Shown: positions 36,185 to 51,470 of the stretch, in pieces
Position numbering within the stretch: the first letter of the stretch is position 1
Layout: each line of letters starts with the position of its first letter
Source of the DNA: Lentinula raphanica
Lineage: Eukaryota > Basidiomycota > Agaricomycetes > Agaricales > Omphalotaceae
NCBI GenBank assembly: GCA_027919835.1
Contig: JANVFP010000001.1
Location: 620,001-684,000, forward strand
Length of the DNA: 64,000 nt
Reading direction: 5' to 3'
The notes under the pieces: generated by a model
Told to the model about the DNA's origin: nothing
Databases searched by the model: none
The model's input: the letters and a program-made list of their open reading frames with translations, nothing else
Made by a program: the position numbers and the translations under genes

Positions 36185-36838
36185 TTAAATCAGGACGTTC
36201 CATAGTGCTGAGATAACCCGCAGGTAACGCTGGCCATCAGGCTTCAACGCACCAGATGAAATACTGCTGGGCTCAAACCGTGGTGAGTTGACAGAATTCG
36301 TCTGCTGGTAACATTGAGCGAGTCGAAGGGCTTCTCTCTTAACCTGTAAACTCAAAGAACAGGTCAGTGATACGCACCTAAGACAGCTGCTTGGCCAGGA
36401 GGTCTTGATACTTAGTAATGTATGTCTTGCATACTGGGCATCTCAATTTTGATTGAAAACATATCAGCATGGAGTTGAGACCTTTTACTCATACTTGGGT
36501 CTCAGTCGGAAAGTGTTACCTGGGGCAATGAAGAGAAAGCACCTCATCTCTCTGCCTTCGGCAGCTTCTCGAAATTCAGCTGACTAGAAGAGTTCAAGGA
36601 TTAGTGAGCGCTGCCGAGGGCGTAGCAGCGCTGAACTAGACGTGTTGAATTTCTAATGACTGATATTGTAAACGCAAAACCTGAGAACTAAATGAGATAG
36701 GACAGCCATTAAGATACATAGAGAAGTGAATACCTTACAAACTTGTAACGAGCGACAAAAGTTGGATATCTTTCCGGAATTGATGAGGTGAGTGTATAGC
36801 TCTACAGTATTCAGAGAACCATCCGTCCTTCGCGTGAA
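36185..36838 (-). other. Possible small multi-exon gene of unknown function (CPVC motif)
   Basis: Read on the minus strand, consecutive open segments join through GT-AG introns of 34-58 nt: DGWFSEYCRAIHSPHQFRKD.., SQVLRLQYQSLEIQH, SAEFREAAEGREMRCFLFIA then PGNTFRLRPKYE, CPVCKTYITKYQDLLAKQLS, a TAG, VKREALRLAQCYQQTNSVNS.. and SSALWNVLI with a final TAA at 36185-36187. Branch-point-like CTAAT/CTGAT sequences fit. The TAG sits exactly at an exon end (about 36379) where CAG would continue the frame; either the protein ends there or the gene is inactivated. The segment overlaps the C-terminal codons of AUR1 in another frame, and no ATG was found. It could also be AUR1 3' UTR. Unrecognised family. 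Confidence 0.3.
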
Positions 36839-36843
36839 TGATT

Positions 36844-38373
36844 TTAAGCAAACGTCTCACGAGCAGGACTCTTTCTACCATCTATATCCTTACCTTTCCC
36901 ATTCCGCGGGGGAAACACAAACCCAGCCGACATAGGACTTCTCCATCCTTCCTCCCCTTGGTCAATCGACCCTCTCGCATCAGGTCCACGAATAAGCCTC
37001 GCGATAGACGCAGTATGTCTATGCCCATTCGCGCCGCCAGCAACAATTTCAGATTTGACCTTGCCATTGGGTTTTCTGCCAGCGGCCTTCTGCATCGTTG
37101 GCCGATAAGTGATATCTTCCTCGTCGCCTGTATGTCGCTCACCGTCCCCCGTCTCGCTCGCGAATTCATCTTCAGACTCAGCGAGTTCAAATTCCGCAGC
37201 GGCTTCTGCCATGATTCCCCGTCCATTGACCCCACCGCCTGCTCGGCCGTTTCCATTACGCTGGCGATCTCGGGGTGCTTCTAGGTCGTATATATCATAC
37301 TTTGAGCGCTGTGTACCCATTCTGTACGCTGGGAGGTTCCCGTTTGCTTTGGCGGTACCCGTTGAAGAAATAAGATTGAGATTCGTTCCCGGCGGCGAGG
37401 TTGCCGCAACGGGGTTCTTCAACTCTTCTGGCATGAAAAAGTAGAAGCACATCGTAGCAAGACATGCTCCCCCGACAACATCTATCAGATAATGATGTGT
37501 CATGTACATCGTCGCCCAGTACAACACACCGGCATAAACCCAAACCCATCGTTTGGTTTGAGGAAAGAAGTGCGAGACCGAAAGAGCCTCAAGGGTAGCT
37601 GCAGCAGAATGCAACGATGGAAAGGCACCAAACACGAGCGGCGAGTTTCCGAAAGCTGTGGTGTAACCGTTTGCATGGAACAAAGTATCGATTCTGATGA
37701 GACCTCCAGGCGAGCCTTTAACACCGTAGTTGGCTGGCGTGAGTCCGTAGATCAGCTCGTACCACGGAGCCGCACAAGGGAACAGTATCTGAACTATTAC
37801 GCCAATTAAGAACATATACCCAAAGGCTGTACTCCAGAAACGCAATGCTTCCTTTGGACGGAATAGCCACAGAAAGGCAGCGACAACAAAAGGAAGAGCG
37901 TAATGACCGACGCCATACGGTATCCAAGCGAGAATATCGAGGATGGGATGTGTGAAGCGAGTGAGAAGATCTGAGATGTTCGCGCCGTAGAGAACGGTTT
38001 CGAGAGTAGGAAGCAGTGAGACACTGGGATTGGGACGATACTGGAGCGGAATAAATCCATTCGAGTAGAACATTATAAGCCAAGAAAATACTGGTGTGGC
38101 TGGGAGGAAGAATTGCGAGGTCAAAGGAATGAGCATGGCGATGGTGTATAGCACCGGGATTAAAAGTTTATAGGGAAACGGCGGAACGGTCATTATCGTG
38201 AGCCAGAAAGAAGCTGAGAAGAAATGGAAGATGTAAACGCTATCTGAGGCTTTCCATTTGTGCTTCCGGAGTTTTGCAAGGGTATCATTTGGTGAAAGAG
38301 ACTTGTCGAGACGACCAACAGCCGCTATGAAGGCATTGACGACCGTAATGGCTGTTCGTCTAACTAATGACAT
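36844..38373 (-). CDS. AUR1: Inositol phosphorylceramide synthase catalytic subunit
   Basis: Single-exon 509-aa membrane enzyme. It transfers phosphoinositol from phosphatidylinositol to ceramide in the Golgi and is the known target of aureobasidin A. MSLVRRTAITVVNAF is followed by several hydrophobic segments, YSNGFIPLQYRP, LDILAWIPYGVGHYALPF, LFPCAAPWYELIYGLTPANY and PGGLIRIDTLF. The PAP2-superfamily catalytic motifs are GAFPSLHSAAATLEAL and THHYLIDVVGG, which carry the conserved histidines and aspartate. The last 170 or so residues are a charged, Gly-rich cytosolic tail longer than in yeast. ATG 38373; TAA 36844-36846. It is divergent from the next gene, with about 240 bp between. Confidence 0.94.
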   Translation of the reverse strand: MSLVRRTAITVVNAFIAAVGRLDKSLSPNDTLAKLRKHKWKASDSVYIFHFFSASFWLTIMTVPPFPYKLLIPVLYTIAMLIPLTSQFFLPATPVFSWLIMFYSNGFIPLQYRPNPSVSLLPTLETVLYGANISDLLTRFTHPILDILAWIPYGVGHYALPFVVAAFLWLFRPKEALRFWSTAFGYMFLIGVIVQILFPCAAPWYELIYGLTPANYGVKGSPGGLIRIDTLFHANGYTTAFGNSPLVFGAFPSLHSAAATLEALSVSHFFPQTKRWVWVYAGVLYWATMYMTHHYLIDVVGGACLATMCFYFFMPEELKNPVAATSPPGTNLNLISSTGTAKANGNLPAYRMGTQRSKYDIYDLEAPRDRQRNGNGRAGGGVNGRGIMAEAAAEFELAESEDEFASETGDGERHTGDEEDITYRPTMQKAAGRKPNGKVKSEIVAGGANGHRHTASIARLIRGPDARGSIDQGEEGWRSPMSAGFVFPPRNGKGKDIDGRKSPARETFA

Positions 38374-38612
38374 TCTGCGAGTTCAGGAGTGGGAGATGTG
38401 TTGAATCTGAGTTGCTTGAATGAATTTGCGTTGCACACCGTGTTGCGGTTAATCAACGCACCGTAGAGTCCGTGTACTATGTCTAATTCTGATACAGCCC
38501 ACTGTAGCTCAGGAAAAGTTTTTGAGGAGTCCAATAGCAAAGTACGACGAGGAAAGTAGGAAGTCCAGGGAAAACCCCAAGACCACGGCTGTAAGAGGTC
38601 GAGCGTTGCACA

Positions 38613-39351
38613 ATGCAAACGGAAGATGAGCCGAAGTTTTCGGCGCTTAATTTTGAGTTTGCTCTTTTCATGCCGACCACCATCTTGTCCGATGATTTTG
38701 ATTATATCCTGTCCATTCAATACAGTACATCCTCACCTAGCTTTCTAGCCTCTGCTACTCGTAAGTATCCTCATTTCACGTTAATAGTGCTGCTCATCCG
38801 AAAGGTTATACCCAGAGTCACCTATCTACACTTATGTTTCCACTAAACTTCCATCCTCGATCGTATCCTTCTTTCATCTCCCCACATCAGATGCTCAGTC
38901 CACAGGCAGTGTTTCTTCGGCACTCTCCGCGATTGGCATCAAGGTAGATGATGGTGATACACCATACACCCACATCCGCCTGCATAAAGCACTGGGACGT
39001 ACATACTTGAAAGAAGACAACGGTTTGACCACAAATCCTCCATTCCTGATTTCCGTGGCCATATCCCCTACCTCTGAATCAGAGGCTGATTTCAATGCAT
39101 GGTACGCAGAGGAACATCTTGATCTCCTCAGTCGAGTACCAGGATGGGAAGCCTGTAGACGCTTTTCATTGGTCGATGCCAAGTCGAACGTGACTAACGT
39201 CTCGCCCCCACGATACCGTGCACTCCATGCTTATCAACACCTGGAAGGGTTTAATACAGAAGAGTATAAGGCTGCAACAAGCACGCCTTGGAGAACGAGG
39301 GTTATGCAGAGTGTTGTGGCGAGTGAAAGGAATGTTTATCGGTTGCAATGA
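38613..39351 (+). CDS. EthD-like / dimeric alpha-beta barrel protein
   Basis: Two exons. Exon 1 (from ATG 38613, MQTEDEPKFSALNFEFALFM) ends at GTAAGT near 38761. A 128-nt intron leads to HAQSTGSVSSALSAIGIKVD. The core reads PPFLISVAISPTSESEADFN, AWYAEEHLDLLSRVPGWEAC, RRFSLVDA, YRALHAYQHLEGFNTEEY and RNVYRLQ. The pattern (hydrophobic strand, E-x-EFN-WY-EEH..L..VPG, then LH-Y....F.S..Y) is that of fungal EthD/ABM-type small proteins. Exact reaction unknown. A later ATG (38669) is an equally possible start. Confidence 0.55.
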
Positions 39352-39872
39352 GAATTACTGTATGAATTGTTCTCGAAGGAAACATCTAAGGAAGAAACAG
39401 AGATATTCGTGTACTTTACAAGAGAAAAAAACTAGTACTTACTGGAAGAGACTGGAAGAAATTAGAACCTTTTAGAACGACCAGGAACGACCGTTCAACG
39501 CGCCATGCACGGCGGCGCCGGTTACTAAATTTGGAAATTGACCGCGTGATCAGAGATTTGCCTCGCGCCTATTTTAGAGTCATTCGGCCACATGTCTGTC
39601 TTACTCCAATCTCTTTGTTAAATTTCTCTTTACTTGTACCCTTTTATTCCTGTCTTTCACAGAACTACCACCTCTCTCTCGTCTTCATTGGTTTCTTGGG
39701 AGGTATTTGTGCCACCGCTCTGTGGCTTATCAACTCGGCCTCCTATTGACGTCGGACGAGCTAGTTGTCGTGTCCTCTGTTCAAACCTGTACGCTTCACA
39801 TTCATCCTATTCTCATTTTGAATTCATTCAAGAGACAGTCTGGCTTGTCGAGGACTCAAAGGATAACCTTCC

Positions 39873-41746
39873 ATGCCGAACTCTACGACCAATGATAACG
39901 ACGAAAACGGGTGGCAGATCGTTTCAACAACTGACGGGTGGCGGATCTCATTTGAAGAAATACCTTGGTCATACCAACCTTCGAGCTCTCGTAAAACTCG
40001 TTGCAAGGCGCTTTGTCGACCAGTCATCTCGCGCTCGCGGCCTCCCGACATTCCTGATGCCCGTTCTGCTGATTTGGAGCAGGAGTTGAATTCAGACTTT
40101 GTTGGCTTTGCGACTGCGTGTGATGTTCTTAGTGCCTATGAAGCGGACTCCGGCTTCCATTACAAGTTTTGCTTGCGAGAGGATGATCCTGCAGGATGTG
40201 CTCCAAAAATCTCTCAACAGATCGACGACAATGAAGTTGAAGCTGGCAGGGAAATTTGGAATGAGATGATGCAGAGCTTGACTGGGGATTTCACAGACGA
40301 GCAGGATACTAGCAGTGGCAGTGATTCAAGTTCGTTGTCAAGTTCACTGATACTAGACTCTGGCGATTGGGACTATCCCAATTATGTATCAATGCCCGCA
40401 ACTCCGAAGCCTCATGCATCCAATTCCCATGGATACATCAGGAGTGGCCCTACAAATTCTCCTGCATCCAGACTGAATGCGTCCGCTTCTTCCTTCATTC
40501 CGTCCAGTTCGTCAGTTCCTTCTCTCACATATTCCAACAATGCCTCTCCTGCCACTACTCGAAGTTCACCCTCTCCTCCACTGCACGACTTCGTCTTTCC
40601 TTCTCTCAATCCGCCCAAACCGTCCACATATCCTAAATTCAAGGTTGAGAAAGACGATCAGGGATTCTATACGAGCATCGACACCGAAATGAACAGTGGT
40701 ACGCCTAAATCGCGCACGGTGACGCAGTCGTCCACACTTCTACCTGCATTTTTACAAGACGATCATACTCAAAGGAAAACCCTTTCCTCAAGAACACGCA
40801 CACTTGTAGATCGCCTGCGGTCGAGGCAGTCCACGGCTCATCCAGGTCCAGGGTCCGACTCCACTCCTGATTCGCCAGACTCCAATCTGTCGTTTTCACG
40901 CCCGAGCTCAGCTTCTCGAGTGCCTACGCATTCATCCACAGCTTCCAATGGGGACAACGATGGCTGGATCGGTCTCGAAGAGCCTAATCCCTCTGAACTT
41001 TCACGTAGGAGACAAGGGCCCACTTTGTCCGTTGCCATAACCCCGACGCATCGTCGAACGGGATCAGGACCCGCGGCGTTAGAGACGGAGACTCCGAGTT
41101 CCAGTTCCAGCTCTCCGTCATCGCAGGAAGCAGCCTTGTCCACGTCCTCGACATCATCATCCTCGGACAATTCGTCTCCTATGCTTCCTACTCCTCCTAT
41201 CGTCACGAACGACGATGGATGGATCGAGGTGTCAGATGCTCCACACAAGTCTGCACACGCGAGAAAGTCTTCTGCGTTCTCCAAAGTCAAACCAGCATCA
41301 GAGCCTTTGATATTCCCGACTTTGAACGCACCACCTCCACCGTCCAACACCCGCCCGTCTCGTTCGCATGTCCGCGGCGCAAGTTCAGCCAGCTCTTCAT
41401 CAAAGAGCTCGACGAAAGCATCTCAATCTTCCTATGCAGGCATCCCTCCATTTGCTGCACCGATGAACTATTTCGTCCCCATTCCACCTACTCTCCCGTA
41501 GCTGTGCAGATGCCTTATGCTCCATACATGGTTAAACCTGTGATGCCATATGCGACCGTGCCGACTCCATATCATCCCCAACAATTTGCATATCAGCAAC
41601 AAGCTCAGGCTGCTCAGCAATACGCTTCTCATCAACGCGCGCAAAGTGTTGGTATGCCGTCGACGGCGGCGATGCCTGCTTATGCGAAGCCCGGATGGAT
41701 AGTCCCTGCGGCTTCGCCGATGACGAATAGGGCTGGATTATGGTGA
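39873..41746 (+). CDS. Low-complexity protein with three W-x-x-[V/L] (AIM/LIR-type) motifs
   Basis: Starts MPNSTTNDNDENGWQIVS. The protein is mostly disordered and Ser/Thr/Pro-rich. It repeats the theme acidic-N/D-G-W-x-x-hydrophobic three times: DENGWQIV (residues about 9-16), NDGWIGLEE (about 365) and NDDGWIEVSD (about 448). These fit the Atg8-interacting motif [W]xx[LIV] with acidic neighbours. The first frame ends at TAG 41499-41501. A 35-nt GT-AG segment (41475-41509) would instead join ..APMNYF to MPYAPYMVKPVMPYATVPTP and a Gln/Ala-rich tail ending NRAGLW at 41746, giving about 612 aa; a one-base frameshift is the other explanation. No domain recognised. An autophagy role is inference from the motifs only. 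Confidence 0.55.
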
Positions 41747-42125
41747 TTTTTTGAAGTATGGGGCGAATCTTCTTGCTCATACACTGAACGATTTTCGCGT
41801 CTGTGTTGTACTTACCTCCACTCATACTGTTGTTTACCTGCATATACAAGACGTACGTGTCTTGCACATTGTCCTTTTGTCTTTCTTCTCTCATCCACAC
41901 ATAAACTCATGATGACAATAACCATAAATTGATTATTCTACATACTTCATTCTCCCTTGGCCACAGAATTATTTGCAAGGTTCTTGCTGCAGTTACTCTA
42001 CCGCAACGTACCTACTTATGTATGTCTTTCTCATTGCTGTAAATATGTGCTCCTTACTTAGTATATTGATACTTGATATCAATAAATATGTTTTATTACT
42101 TCTGTAAATCTATCCTTTAGCAAGT
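41747..42125. other. Convergent intergenic region
   Basis: Facing 3' flanks of the preceding gene and the glucosidase II gene, AT-rich, with several AATAAA-like motifs near 42080-42090. No gene seen. Confidence 0.5.
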
Positions 42126-45100
42126 CTACGAAATGAGAATGGCCCAATCCGTGGTTATTAGGACTTTTGGATCCTTGATAGTGAGCACACTCGCTGTGCC
42201 TTCCTTCTTCTCAGAAGCAGCCACTCCGGGTACGAACTCCCACTTCAGATCTGCTCCACCCTCTAATTTGACAGCGCTCGGCTTCGAGTTCAAACCAAGC
42301 ACAACAATCTTCTCCACCCTCACCTCCTCTATCTCCTTCGCAAACGCATTCTTTGGGTCATACTCTGCCAGCGCCACACCGTCAACTGCCTTTCCAGGAT
42401 TTTGTGCTGCAAGATCCCTGCTAGAGATACGGATGGTTTTCTTTGTTGACTGCTCTGCCACAAATTCGCGCCAGACAAGTTCACCCTGCTGGTGTGAATA
42501 CGTGATACCATCGTCTAGGTAAAGCTCTCCGCGGGCGGTACCGGTCTTGCTCAGAGCGACACGGAGAGTGAAGGGATCGAGTTTCATCAATGGAGATGAG
42601 CGTCGGGGACGTTCGCGAGTAGGGAGGATAGAACCTCCACGGATGAATACAGGAACTTGGTGGAGTTCTGCAGTGGCCGTGATATACTTTCCTTTACTAG
42701 CACCGCGATAAGCATATTGAGTGAAGTAGTCATAATAGACCTAGCACAACATAGAGATCAGTCTACGTCGAAATGAACTTGTCTCGTGCACTAACCTGAT
42801 CTTCGGCCAAGTATACAGTCGCTTCGGTTTTCTCTTTCTCGGTGACAGGCTTGACGAGGATTCCGGATGATCCAATGAAGAACTGATCATCGATGTCGAA
42901 TCCAGCCGTATCCTGAGGGAACATCACATAGTGAGGTCTAGGACACAATATCGTCAGACAAGGTCCCGCCGCTTCATTGACAGAACCAACGACAAACCTA
43001 ACTACGGGCATACCAGAGATCGAGTTTTCCCTAAACGCAGTGTACCATATCGGTAACATAGTGTATCTCAAACGCAGTAGGTCGCGGATGATACTCTTGT
43101 AAGGTTCGTCGAGCAAGAATGGCTCACGCCTCTTCGTGTCGATGTGTGCATGCGCACGGAAAAAGGGCGAGAAGATGCCAACTTGGTACCATCGAACAAG
43201 CATCTCAGGTTCAGGATTGCCGAAGAAACCACCGACATCAGCTTATTGTAGTATGTCAGCTAGTGGTATAACGCTGCAACAAAGATCAGGACTTACAACC
43301 AGCAAAGGCCATTCCAGCAATTCCATTCGCCAAGACCATCTTAATACCGACAGCCATATGATCCCAAGTGCCGAGATTATCACCAGTCCACATAGCACTG
43401 ATACGTTGGGAACCAGCATAGAAGGAACGTGTGAGGACGAAGGGACGCTTGGGGATCTCCGAACGTAAACGGACAGCCTGCGCTGTGTTATTATGCTGAA
43501 GCAGAACTTAATCATCACGAAGGTCGAAAACAAGAGAATCAAAGTAGACGTACGAAAAGCATTCCGTTGATGTTATGAACATCTCTGTGTTCCCAGCCAC
43601 CGTAATGAATAGTATCTTTGGGCATGGTGATTTCGGGACCATTGAAAATGGAAGGCTAAGGAACGATCAGCCGCTATTCGTTAGCTAGGAGAAATACCTA
43701 CCTCATTCATATCGTTCCAAATATGAACATCTTCCGTACTCTCAGTCCAAGAAAAGCCAGTGTCGATTTGGCTAGTTTTGAACTTGGAAACCCACCAATC
43801 CCAACTGGCCGGATTGAAGTGGTCAATCCAGGAGCTACTACCGCTCCAACACCAGCCTTCATATTCACCTTCACCACTCTTAGGCTTGACGAGAACATCG
43901 AGGTCGGAAGCCTCTTGGTAGATTGGATAATCAGATGTCCTCTTGAGATGGGGGTCCACAATCACGACCATCTAAAAAGCAAGAGTGAGAACAATGAAGA
44001 ACGGAGATAGTCAATTGGATGACCTTGCGTCCCGTGGCCGCGACATCGTTCGTCATTTCAACAGGATCAGGGAACGTCTTGTGGTCCCAGATGAAGTATT
44101 TGTGATCCTGAGCATACTCAATATCCAGCCAAAACACGTCAACAGGCATGTCTTCCTCATCGAATCTTCTCTGGACAGTCCGGACATCATCCGAGCTTAC
44201 ATAGTTCCACCGACATTGGTGGTAACCTAAACTCCAGTGAGGAGGAAGAGCCGTCGTACCGGTCAGACGTGCGTATTGAGCGAATATGTCTTCAGGTGTA
44301 GGTCCAGGTAGCAAGAAAACATCCATGATACCAGACTCGGAAATCCAATGAGTTTGAGTCGACTTCTTCGAGGGGTATGAGATATCGATCCAAGTCTCAG
44401 AGCCGACAGCGTTGAATATGCCAACAGTGGAATCTGCAGAATGCGCATGCATGACTGGAATGGAGCCATACAACGACATAGGCGAAGAAGCAAGGTATTC
44501 AAACACATCTGCGTTGTACAGACGGAAAGGATCTGAATATGACGGTGAATCGCCCGTCGTACTTGGGAGTGAGAGGTTGGTGGCATGTTGTGGGATACCA
44601 TACACAGTGCCGTGATTTGGGAATGTAATGTCAAGAGAAAGAGATTCGGGTCCTGGCGGACAGTGTCGATCAATTTCCAGAAGACAGGAAAGATGTCAGC
44701 GTACCTTTCGGCTTTGAGTCTGTCCAGGAGGAGAATTTTTCTTCCCAGTAATCGTCTTCCGAATCCCCTTCGAACCAAGCCCGGACATTCTCAGTCTGGA
44801 GAACCTCCTGCCCTTCCGCGTTCTCATCCGAAGCAACTTCTTCAACAGTCTCTTTCAACGTCTGGGTTCGAAAATGTTCCATATGAAGCAGACCGCGACC
44901 GTTGAGAACTATTTGGTCCTCTCCGCCTCTACGAAGGCGTACAAGAAGAGGTTCGTATTGAAGAACAATCTCGATATCATTCTTCTTTCCAAACGTTGCT
45001 CGTAACTCCTTCTTTCCGACTGCCCAGCGTATGCCCTTACTGAGGGTTGGCTCAGAGACTAATGCCCATGATGCAGCTTCATCATAGCGTTTCCTAAGGC

Positions 45101-45422
45101 CATCTACTTCATCCATGAGGACACGAACGACTCCATCGTCATGAATTCTGAGCTCCAAGCCGAATTTGATTTCAGGATAGAGCGAAGACTTGACTGCGGC
45201 CTTGGCTGTGGCATTTTCGGGTGAAACTGAAATAGAGGTAGGGTCGACAGAGTAAGGTGATTTCCATGAAGACTGAGCTTCTTGAGCGCGTGCAGCAAGG
45301 GCACGTCCTCTACGACAAAAGCCTGACTGAGAACAAGTCTTGAAATCATGCGATTTGACAGCAAAAGCTTCTGGGAGCGCTAGCAGAGCAGCAATCGCTC
45401 CAAACAGCGCGACCGAGCGCAT
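42126..45422 (-). CDS. ROT2: Glucosidase II alpha subunit (GH31), ER
   Basis: Trims the inner glucoses from N-glycans in the ER and so controls calnexin binding. Start ATG 45422: signal peptide [20 protein letters not shown] then [18 protein letters not shown], the cysteine pair typical of this subunit. Blocks: [98 protein letters not shown], then VHIWNDMNE with the nucleophile Asp (about 43713-43730), [45 protein letters not shown] and [20 protein letters not shown]. The C-terminal beta domain ends DWAILIS. Short introns; length and motifs complete. The non-catalytic beta subunit is not in this window. Confidence 0.93.
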
Positions 45423-46696
45423 TCTTGGCCGCAAGAAGGGGAAATAAAATGAAGGAGAAATGTCGACACGTCGAGCGCTCAAGCGAACCACGTCAAATAA
45501 TCCTTTTTCCTTTTATGGAACTCGATTGGCGCTCAACCTCTTCTTTCATCCATCAACTCCATTGCCTCACTAGATCCTCCCAATACCGGACAAGGATAGA
45601 CACACTCGTCCTCGTTGCTGAAGTTTGGGTGCGCAAAAAAACTCAACGCTCAGAAATGACAGGACAAAAACAACAGAATGGTTTGATTTCAAAAAAGGTC
45701 ATAATAATTTCCATGTGTGCGGCCCTCCTTCCAAAGGAAAGCTCATCTCATCTTCATAGTGACTCCAAGATTCTGAGTCTGGAAGAGTTTGGGCAACATT
45801 CTTCTTTGAGTTAGTCCGACTTGTCGACTCCTTCGCCACTTTGTTCTTTCTCTCTGTGTCGATCGATTTCTCTACCACTCGTAAAAGAGCTATCAGATTG
45901 TCAATATCAAGCTAGTGGTTCGGTCAGACAACGAAATATCGTATCAGGTCAAAGGTACCTTTGCTGAATGTCGTTCCTGAGAGTTCGAGGAGGAGGAGGA
46001 TGACGGAGGTATCGTCGGGTGATGTGAATGTGTATTCTTTGATTTCGAGTCTGATTTCTGGATTTCCGGTGCAGAGGCTTCGTCTCCGCAACAACTTATC
46101 GTGTCGCACTCAAGAAGTATTGTTTCGCAATATAAACCCTGTAGCCGTTCGATGATTGATCAGCAAGAATTCACGAAGATTTGAAGTGACACTGACCAGC
46201 ATGCTCAGTATATTTGTAGGACTACGATGATGATTCTGGAGTCGGAGGGAACTTGAAAGAGGAAAATGGGTATGTGGGTTTATATCCAAAGTTCAACGGA
46301 CCCCTTATATATCAAATTTCAGAGACAAAGCAGTGACATGCACGCCTTTTGTTTTCTTTTTTAGTGAAGTTTCATAGTCTCAAAGAGGTCAAAGTCCATG
46401 CCATCAAATCATCAGCCACTCGGAGTCATTGACAATCCAAAAGAGGTCTGAACACGTTCTGTCGACGACTTTTGCCAGGTGATAGAATGATGAACAGTAT
46501 GCTTGAATCGGCATGAACCCCTGGTTTAGGCAATCCCAACTCAAGACATAGCTGCCAGCCTGCCTTGCAGTCCCAATTTTTTAGCATCAAGAGCCAAGAC
46601 TTTGCCAATGCTCGTATCGGACATCGTCATTATTCACAATTTACAAATGGATATTGGATTCGTATTCTAGTCATTCTACGATGTTTGTTACGCTAC
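45423..46696. other. Intergenic stretch with unconfirmed short frames
   Basis: A minus-strand frame at 45924-46109 contains the protein-like stretch EIRLEIKEYTFTSPDDTSVI then LLLLELSG, which may be an exon of a small gene upstream to about 46240, but start and splice sites could not be fixed. Otherwise nothing recognised. Confidence 0.35.
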
Positions 46697-50540
<3,844 letters not shown>

Positions 50541-50641
50541 ACCATACGCATCACAGCAGATAGTATCAGTCTATCCCCAACTTCCCAGCTATGTTTACCC
50601 ACAAATCCAGGACGTTCTGAACGCTTGAATCCAAGTCCGAA

Positions 50642-51229
50642 TCATTGCGCCGCCATCTTGGCCATATCCTGATGATGCTTCTCCAACTGTTCAAGCTGCT
50701 CCACCTCCTTTCTAAGCTCGGCCACCAGTTTAGTGAGACGCTTTGAACCACACTGCGGCTGCAGAGTGTTGAGTAAGTCCAAAAGCTCCCTGTAGATACC
50801 TAACTGGTACTGGGTAGGTGGGTGACCGCGGAGGAGCGACTCGAGCTTCGTCGGTAGGTCACATTCGATCATTGCTAAGCCTACTCTAGGACTCAACTCA
50901 ACAATGAGTATGTCGATTTCCTTGATCTTTGTGGGTGGAGAATGATATATACACATTCAATGATTAGAAAACCAGATCAACACCTAGAAATACTGGACAC
51001 TCACCTGCTTTTCCAAATTGATAAAACATGTCCGAACAGGAGTTCTGAGGACAAGGGCCACCGTCGGCAAAACCCCAAGCTCAGGAAGATCAGAACGTTG
51101 GCGGAGAGTCTGAACTTCGCCGGTCGATGGCTCTTTCAAGGAAGGCGTCGAAATAGTAGGAGCGGCGAGAACACCGAAAGGAATGGCTCCAAGAAGGAGA
51201 ACAATCGCTCGAAGGGTGAGTCGAGTCAT
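50642..51229 (-). CDS. Small secreted protein SSP-D
   Basis: Two exons, 51229-51005 and 50926-50642, giving 169 aa. Signal peptide MTRLTLRAIVLLLGAIPFGV then LAAPTISTPSL. A Thr/Leu-rich spacer contains GEVQTLRQRSDLPELG. Intron 51004-50927 has clean GTGAGT/AAAG signals. The C-terminal helical domain is IKEIDILIVELSPRV, LPTKLESLLRG, IYRELLDLLNTLQPQC and LTKLVAELRKEVEQLEQLEK, coiled-coil-like. It shares signal peptide, intron position and flanking boxes with SSP-E and more distantly with SSP-A to -C. The 3' box is at 50549-50580. Role unknown; possibly a secreted effector or structural protein. Confidence 0.75.
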
Positions 51230-51283
51230 AGCAGAACTGGATGTTATAGCAAAGATGATGGCGATGGTCGTTTTTGGAGTGAA

Positions 51284-51470
51284 ATTTGCGAGGGAGACCA
51301 GCTCTGGGGGAAAATGTGTTGTGTTATTTGGGGTTTATGTATAGCACGAAGATGGGAATTCCCGCTCAGGAAAAATGACATTCCGCCCAGAAAAAGAACT
51401 GAGAAGAAGAGAGAGAATTGTGCGTCTTTTCGATATAATTGCAAGCGGCGATGGTTTGATCAGTAAGGAT
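51284..51470 (-). promoter_or_regulatory. SSP-D promoter boxes 1 and 2
   Basis: On the minus strand box 1 (51470-51438) and box 2 (51310-51284) repeat the words found before SSP-A to -C: ATCCTTACTGATC..CGCTTGCAAT and CCCCCAGAGCTGGTCTCC. Spacing is larger than in the plus-strand cluster. Confidence 0.7.

Noticed and set aside
7262..36379. RIP-like C-to-T mutation as a common cause of the three in-frame stops
   Set aside because: The stops are few, the surrounding sequence is not depleted of CpA or CpG in any obvious way, and RIP is not established for Agaricomycetes.
36838..37444. Plus-strand frames of 111-148 codons opposite AUR1
   Set aside because: Antisense shadows of the conserved AUR1 coding sequence.
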